Shown: one piece after another, positions 57,591 through 64,000 of the stretch | Position numbering within the stretch: position 1 is the first letter of the stretch | Layout of the letters: each line of letters starts with the position of its first letter | DNA from: Pseudomonas taetrolens | Lineage (GTDB): Bacteria > Pseudomonadota > Gammaproteobacteria > Pseudomonadales > Pseudomonadaceae | Direction: 5' to 3' | Length of the DNA: 64,000 bases | Assembly (NCBI RefSeq): GCF_900475285.1 | Contig: NZ_LS483370.1 | Span: 3,610,001-3,674,000, forward strand | The notes under the pieces: model-generated | What the model was told of the DNA's origin: nothing | Databases searched by the model: none | Seen by the model: the letters and a program-made list of their open reading frames with translations, nothing else | Translations under genes and position numbers: made by a program

Positions 57591-58636
57591 AGGCTGTCCG
57601 TTTGACCCAAAGGCACCAGATCAACAAGCTCTCGCACCAGGACAGTCGCGAAGCATCCGGCCGGCAGTACAAATTCCAGTTGTAGGGTGTCTGGTTCAGG
57701 ATAATGCCACGTCAACCGCCCAATGGGCAGCCGCAGGATACGTCGTTCATGGCTCATGCCTGCGCGAACCAGCCAGTCACGCAGATCGGCTTCGCGCTCG
57801 GCGATGGATTGCTCCAGCACCCGGGTCGCTCCCGCAGTGGGTGACTCGCCTTCGCCCCACAGTGGGCCGGTCGGGTGAAGATCGAGGATGGCCAGTCGCG
57901 GATCGCTGCACTCCGCTTCGCCGGCCGGGAAAAAACTGCGGCTGTCGGTGAAGGCCAGTAAATCGCCTACCTGTGCCCGTTGCCAGCTTCCATCGGCGAC
58001 CCGTGCCGCCAGCACCTGGTTGAACAGATAACTGCGCGCCGTGGATAACAAGCGTGAGCGGACATTACGCTGCTCAGGCAACGCCTTGCGCGCCGCATAG
58101 TCGCGGGCCTCGCCCAGGTTTCCACCTTCCCAGCCAAAACGCTGGGTACCGAAGTAGTTCGGTACGCCCTGCCCGGCAATCAGTTCAAGCCGTTGCTGCA
58201 GCGCGTCCTTGTCTGCGGCCAGTTGCGTGAGTCTCAAGGTAAAACCGTTGGCGGCATGGGCGCCACGCTGCAGCTTTCGCTTGTGTCGCGAAGCCTTGAG
58301 GATCTTCAGCGTGTCGTTTTCAGCACTCGACAAGTCAGGGTCGGCCTTGCCGGGCAACTGTATGCTGAACCATTGGCGCGTCAGCGCCTGACGGTCCTTG
58401 AGGCCGGCATAACTGACAGTACGCAGGGGTACGCCAGCCGCTTTGGCAAGACGCCGTGCGGCCTCTTCAGTGTTCAGGCCGCGCTTTTCAACCCATAACC
58501 ACAGATGCTCGCCGTCACCGGACAAAGGAATATCAAGCACTTCGTCGACTTGAAAGTCTTCGGCCGTCGCCTTAAGAACAGCGTTACCCAATGCTTCGCC
58601 ATACGCCCGCGGGCCGAGCAAATCAAACTCATTCAT
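57578..58636 (-). CDS. truD: tRNA pseudouridine(13) synthase TruD
   Basis: 352 residues with the catalytic Asp in [13 protein letters not shown] and the TRUD-domain segment [14 protein letters not shown]. Modifies U13 in tRNA-Glu. Its ATG overlaps the ispF stop by four bases (ATGA). Confidence 0.95.
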   Translation of the reverse strand: MNEFDLLGPRAYGEALGNAVLKATAEDFQVDEVLDIPLSGDGEHLWLWVEKRGLNTEEAARRLAKAAGVPLRTVSYAGLKDRQALTRQWFSIQLPGKADPDLSSAENDTLKILKASRHKRKLQRGAHAANGFTLRLTQLAADKDALQQRLELIAGQGVPNYFGTQRFGWEGGNLGEARDYAARKALPEQRNVRSRLLSTARSYLFNQVLAARVADGSWQRAQVGDLLAFTDSRSFFPAGEAECSDPRLAILDLHPTGPLWGEGESPTAGATRVLEQSIAEREADLRDWLVRAGMSHERRILRLPIGRLTWHYPEPDTLQLEFVLPAGCFATVLVRELVDLVPLGQTDSLCVF

Positions 58637-59106
58637 GCGCGAACCAACAACGCAATCGAATGCACTGCGATGCCTTCCTCACGACCCACGAAGCCAAGCT
58701 TTTCGGTGGTGGTGGCCTTAACGTTTACCTGATCCAAATCAACCTCGAGATCCGCCGCAATCAATGCGCGCATCGTTTCAATATGCGGCGCCATTTTCGG
58801 CGCCTGGGCAATAATGGTGTTGTCGACATTGCCGACCTTCCAGCCCTTGGCATGGATCAGACCCACGACATGACGCAGCAGGACGCGGCTGTCAGCGCCC
58901 TTGAAGGTCGGATCGGTGTCCGGAAAATGCTTGCCGATGTCGCCAAGGGCCGCAGCCCCCAGCAAGGCATCGCTGAGCGCGTGCAACAGCACGTCGCCAT
59001 CAGAATGGGCCAACAGCCCGAATTTGTGGGAGATCCGCACGCCGCCCAAGGTTATAAAATCGCCTTCAGCAAAACAGTGCACATCATAGCCGTGGCCAAT
59101 ACGCAT
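58633..59106 (-). CDS. ispF: 2-C-methyl-D-erythritol 2,4-cyclodiphosphate synthase
   Basis: 157 residues. Zinc ligands Asp8 and His10 in RIGHGYDVH, plus [20 protein letters not shown]. Fifth step of the MEP isoprenoid pathway. First gene of ispF-truD-surE-pcm-nlpD. ispD, two steps earlier in the pathway, is 3 kb to the right on the same strand. Confidence 0.97.
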   Translation of the reverse strand: MRIGHGYDVHCFAEGDFITLGGVRISHKFGLLAHSDGDVLLHALSDALLGAAALGDIGKHFPDTDPTFKGADSRVLLRHVVGLIHAKGWKVGNVDNTIIAQAPKMAPHIETMRALIAADLEVDLDQVNVKATTTEKLGFVGREEGIAVHSIALLVRA

Positions 59107-59208
59107 ATAAAAACGCCCCGATTAAGTCAGGGCGTGATTCTACCTACTTTGTCCAACATTAGGGCCTGTTAGCGCGTCATTGAGAACCGAGAACACGCCG
59201 CTGCCCCT

Positions 59209-60054
59209 TCAGTCAGCGAGTGCACTGGCATGATGGCGCAAGTGATCGTCAATGAAGCTGGCAATAAAAAAGTAGCTATGGTCATAACCCGGCTGCAAAC
59301 GCAGGGTCAGCGGATGATCCGCCAGCCTGGCTGCTTGCTGCAAGGCCTCCGGCTTGAGCTGGACAGCCAGGAAGTCATCCCGGTCGCCCTGATCCACCAA
59401 TAACGGCAGCTTTTCATGGGCCTCGCCAATCAATACGCAGGCATCCCACTCGCGCCAGCGTGAGCGCTCTTCGCCCAAATAATGCGAAAAGGCCTTTTGC
59501 CCCCACGGGCAATCCATGGGATTGCTGATCGGCGCAAAAGCCGATACCGACTGATAACGCCCTGGATTGCGCAATGCACAGACCAACGCGCCGTGACCGC
59601 CCATGGAGTGGCCGCTGATACCGCGTTTTTGCGACGCCGGAAAATGTGCTTCGACTAACGCTGGCAGTTCCTGCACCACATAATCATGCATCCGATAATG
59701 CTGGGCCCAGGGCTGCTGGGTCGCGTTCAAATAAAACCCCGCCCCCAACCCAAAGTCCCACGACGCATCCGGATCGTCCGGCACGCCTTCACCCCGGGGG
59801 CTGGTGTCCGGCGCCACAATAATCAATCCCAGTTCCGCAGCCATCTTCATCGCACCGGCCTTGTGCATGAAGTTTTCATCGGTGCAGGTCAAACCGGACA
59901 GCCAATACAAAACCGGTAACTTGCCGCCCAGTTCGGCTTGCGGAGGCAAATACACCGCAAACACCATGTCGCAGCCCTGCACGTCAGAACGGTGCTTGTA
60001 ACGCTTGTGCCAGCCGCCAAAACTTTTCTGGCAGGAGATGTTTTCCAATGTCAT
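59209..60054 (-). CDS. fghA: S-formylglutathione hydrolase
   Basis: 281 residues, esterase D type. Nucleophile Ser in [27 protein letters not shown] near the N-terminus, and catalytic His in GYDHSYFF. Hydrolyses S-formylglutathione to formate and glutathione. Directly downstream of adhC. Confidence 0.94.
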   Translation of the reverse strand: MTLENISCQKSFGGWHKRYKHRSDVQGCDMVFAVYLPPQAELGGKLPVLYWLSGLTCTDENFMHKAGAMKMAAELGLIIVAPDTSPRGEGVPDDPDASWDFGLGAGFYLNATQQPWAQHYRMHDYVVQELPALVEAHFPASQKRGISGHSMGGHGALVCALRNPGRYQSVSAFAPISNPMDCPWGQKAFSHYLGEERSRWREWDACVLIGEAHEKLPLLVDQGDRDDFLAVQLKPEALQQAARLADHPLTLRLQPGYDHSYFFIASFIDDHLRHHASALAD

Positions 60055-60123
60055 GGGGCAAACTCCCGGCGACAGGCCTCAGGCACATGCAGGGTTCATG
60101 CACCCGAGGCTTGTCGCTGTTGT

Positions 60124-61293
<1,170 letters not shown>

Positions 61294-61344
61294 TAATAAT
61301 CCAGCCAAAAGCAAAACATTATTGCTACACAGGGACAATCAAGC

Positions 61345-62244
61345 GTGAATGAAAACCGCTGGGAAGGTATTGATGAGTTCGTGGCGGTGGCCGAATGCAG
61401 CCAGTTCACTGCGGCAGCAGAGCGCCTGGGTGTTTCGTCGTCGCATATCAGCCGCCAGGTCGCCCGACTCGAAGAACGCCTGCAAACCCGCTTGTTCTAT
61501 CGCAGCACGCGCCGGGTGACACTGACCGAAGCCGGACAAACCTTTCTCCAGCATTGCCAGCGCCTGCAAGACGGACGTGAAGAAGCCCTGCGCGCGGTCG
61601 GAGACCTGGCCAGCGAGCCGAAAGGCATGTTGCGCATGACCTGTGCAGTGGCTTACGGCGAGCGTTTTATCGTGCCGCTGGTCACGCGCTTTATGGGGCT
61701 TTACCCGCAATTGCGGGTCGACATAGAACTGAGCAACCGTCCACTGGATCTGGTGCACGAGAGCCTTGACCTGGCGATTCGTCTGGGCCGACTGCAAGAC
61801 TCGAGACTGGTGGCTACTCGCCTGGCACCCCGGCGCATGTACTTGTGCGCATCACCGTCTTATCTGGAGCGGTATGGCCGCCCCCATAGCTTGTCGGAGT
61901 TGAGCCGTCATAACTGCCTGATTGGTAGTTCGGATCTGTGGCAATTACAGCTGGATGGGCGAGAGTTTTCACAACGGGTACAAGGCAATTGGCGCTGCAA
62001 CAGCGGGCAGGCCGTACTGGATGCGGCCCTGCTGGGGGTTGGCTTGTGTCAGCTCCCGGACTATTACGTACTGGAACATCTGAAGAGCGGAGCGCTGGTG
62101 TCGTTGCTCGATGCCCACCAGCCGCCGAACACCGCAGTCTGGGCCCTGTATCCACAACAACGGCACCTGTCACCAAAAGTCAGAAAGCTGGTGGATTATC
62201 TGAAGGAAGGATTGGCCAAGCGGGAGGAGTATGCCTCTTCATAG
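61345..62244 (+). CDS. gfnR: LysR-family regulator, GfnR type
   Basis: 299 residues: N-terminal winged HTH (ECSQFTAAAERLGVSSSHIS) and effector domain. Divergent from adhC-fghA, as gfnR is in P. aeruginosa (PA3630), where it activates these genes on formaldehyde exposure. The name rests on synteny. Confidence 0.85.
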   Translation: MNENRWEGIDEFVAVAECSQFTAAAERLGVSSSHISRQVARLEERLQTRLFYRSTRRVTLTEAGQTFLQHCQRLQDGREEALRAVGDLASEPKGMLRMTCAVAYGERFIVPLVTRFMGLYPQLRVDIELSNRPLDLVHESLDLAIRLGRLQDSRLVATRLAPRRMYLCASPSYLERYGRPHSLSELSRHNCLIGSSDLWQLQLDGREFSQRVQGNWRCNSGQAVLDAALLGVGLCQLPDYYVLEHLKSGALVSLLDAHQPPNTAVWALYPQQRHLSPKVRKLVDYLKEGLAKREEYASS

Positions 62245-62245
62245 C

Positions 62246-62305
62246 CCCTGCCGCAGACTGCGATAAGGGCCGGAGGGCTCGCCGCCTTCGGCAGCGGCTA
62301 CAGGT
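62246..62305. repeat. REP-like element
   Basis: CCCCTGCCGCAGACTGCG and its inverted partner CGCCTTCGGCAGCGGCTACA around a GGGCCGGAGGGC centre, the same core as near 4812. Confidence 0.72.
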
Positions 62306-62323
62306 GTGTATGGCGTCGCTTGC

Positions 62324-63028
62324 TCAGCGATTAGCCCAGCGCATACGCAGCCACTCAAGGTCTTCAGGACGGGTGACCTTGATATTGTCTGAACGGCCTT
62401 CAATCAGACGCGGTGCCTGACCAGACCACTCCATCGCCGACGACTCGTCCGTAATGACTGCATCCGCCACCAGGCTATCCGCCAGGGCACGATGCAATGC
62501 CCCCAGACGGAACATCTGCGGTGTATAGGCCTGCCAGATGAGACTGCGATCAATGGTCTCCGCAACACGGCCATTTTTACCCATGCGTTTCAGGGTGTCT
62601 CGCGCCGGTACCGCCAACAATCCCCCTACCGGGTCGTCAGCCAACTCACTGAGCAGTTTATCCAGATCCTCACGCGACAAATTAGGCCGGGCCGCATCGT
62701 GCACCAGCACCCAGTCTTCATCGCTGGCGCCTTGGGCATGCAGGTGCAACAAGGCATTGAGCACCGAATCTGCACGCTCACGCCCACCGTCAACCCGGGC
62801 GATGCGCGGATCAGTTGCACACTGCAAGGATGGCCAGAAGGGATCATCGGAAGCGATACTGACCACTAGCCCCTTGAGGCCTGGGTGATCGAGAAAACAG
62901 CCAAGACTGTGTTCGAGAATACTGCGCCCGCCCAATTGCAAATACTGTTTGGGACGGTCTGCGGCCATACGGGCACCCACACCCGCGGCAGGAATCACGG
63001 CCCAAAAGGCCGTAGAGAAATGACTCAT
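62324..63028 (-). CDS. ispD: 2-C-methyl-D-erythritol 4-phosphate cytidylyltransferase
   Basis: 234 residues. Nucleotide-binding motif PAAGVGARMAADRPKQYLQL and VLVHDAARPNLSREDLDK. MEP pathway step three. Its ATG overlaps the ftsB stop by four bases. Confidence 0.96.
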   Translation of the reverse strand: MSHFSTAFWAVIPAAGVGARMAADRPKQYLQLGGRSILEHSLGCFLDHPGLKGLVVSIASDDPFWPSLQCATDPRIARVDGGRERADSVLNALLHLHAQGASDEDWVLVHDAARPNLSREDLDKLLSELADDPVGGLLAVPARDTLKRMGKNGRVAETIDRSLIWQAYTPQMFRLGALHRALADSLVADAVITDESSAMEWSGQAPRLIEGRSDNIKVTRPEDLEWLRMRWANR

Positions 63029-63303
63029 TGGGCCAACTGGTAGAGGGTTTCACCCTCCTTGACCATACCCAACTCATGGCGAGCACGTTCTTCAACGGTC
63101 TCCATGCCTTTTTTCAACTCAAGCACTTCCGCATCCATCACCCGGTTACGCTCAAGCAAAACCTTGTTTTCAGCTCGCTGATCGGCGATTTGCTGAGTCA
63201 GATCGGTAATCTGCGCCAAACTGCCATTCCCCACCCACAGGCGATACTGTAGGCCAGCCAGCAGCAAGAGCAAGATAAGGAACAACCAATTGGGACTGCG
63301 CAT
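63025..63303 (-). CDS. ftsB: Cell division protein FtsB
   Basis: 92 residues. One N-terminal membrane segment (about 5-21) followed by a coiled coil (QITDLTQQIADQRAENKVLL). Part of the FtsQLB divisome complex. Between eno and ispD, as in other gammaproteobacteria. Confidence 0.95.
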   Translation of the reverse strand: MRSPNWLFLILLLLLAGLQYRLWVGNGSLAQITDLTQQIADQRAENKVLLERNRVMDAEVLELKKGMETVEERARHELGMVKEGETLYQLAQ

Positions 63304-63372
63304 CGAATATCAGGTATCCAGTGAAAAGACAGCCATGCCGACAAACGTAAACAACCTGCGGGACAAAACCAA

Positions 63373-63432
63373 GGGCCTGTTGATGTTTCGTTGCGGGCTA
63401 TCGTCGCAGCCACACTAAAACATCAACAGCCC
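63373..63432. repeat. 60-bp inverted repeat, second copy
   Basis: GGGCCTGTTGATGTTT pairs with AAAACATCAACAGCCC around GGCTATCGTCGCAGCC. Related in layout to 34582-34641. In the eno-ftsB gap; could also act as a terminator-like hairpin. Confidence 0.6.
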
Positions 63433-63531
63433 ATGAGGTCCATGCTTGTACCGAGGCATCAGATTAATGCCAAAAGACTCGCGGCGGCGAATCATTCTGA
63501 CATGACCTGCTGTCTTTTAACCAAGCAGTAC

Positions 63532-64000
<469 letters not shown>

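Overview
The window is chromosomal DNA of a Pseudomonas, most likely of the fluorescens/putida lineage. The evidence is the gene families and their neighbourhoods: Entner-Doudoroff edd-glk-gltR beside gap and HexR-type sites, arcDABC, the GcsR-type glycine cleavage operon, algU-mucA-mucB-mucD, olsBA, surE-pcm-nlpD-rpoS with RsmZ, and the ispD-ftsB-eno end. Coding density is high, and REP-like palindromes of a pseudomonad type sit in several gaps. No insertion sequence, integrase or CRISPR array was seen.

Layout. 0-4.8 kb: glucose catabolism (gltR, glk, edd leftward; gap, mgsA rightward) around a divergent control region with two TTGT-N7-ACAA sites. 5-10.5 kb: a heme-uptake cell-surface-signalling locus (Fur box, ECF sigma, FecR-type anti-sigma, TonB-dependent receptor with signalling domain, heme oxygenase) and a DUF454 gene. 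10.5-17.7 kb: the anaerobic arginine deiminase operon arcDABC with an ANR box, a divergent second ArcD-like antiporter and a DUF5064 gene. 17.9-25.7 kb: the enhancer-binding regulator gcsR, frameshifted here in a C run, its probable palindromic site and sigma-54 promoter, then gcvH-gcvP-sdaA-gcvT. 26-26.9 kb: a cold-shock protein and an RDD membrane protein.

26.9-34.6 kb: mucD, mucB, mucA and an algU broken by an in-frame TAA at codon 72 (leftward), then nadB, ygfX, sdhE and ygfZ. 34.6-40 kb: an HDOD protein, a TctE/TctD two-component system, a TctC-type binding protein without TctA/TctB, and an AbrB-family membrane protein. 40.1-42.1 kb: a small phage-like cassette (LuxR-type HTH, holin-like protein, CI-like repressor, Ogr/Delta zinc finger, a coupled small ORF). 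42.1-53.4 kb: ung, a lipoprotein, a CWC zinc-finger protein, an RsuA-type pseudouridine synthase, an RhlA-like hydrolase, tRNA-Gly(CCC), a LysE exporter, clsB, yceI, olsB-olsA, acpH and pyeR-pyeM-xenB.

53.4-64 kb: the sRNA gene rsmZ with an upstream GacA site, rpoS, nlpD, pcm, surE, truD, ispF, the formaldehyde detoxification pair fghA-adhC with its divergent LysR regulator, ispD, ftsB and the 3' end of eno.

The most notable points are two damaged global or pathway regulators (algU nonsense, gcsR frameshift) with their promoters and targets intact, the phage-like regulatory cassette between abrB and ung, and gene adjacencies that differ from other pseudomonads (xenB rather than fdxA next to rsmZ; an RDD gene rather than lepA after mucD). 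Gene order comparisons rest on recalled knowledge of reference genomes, not on a search.
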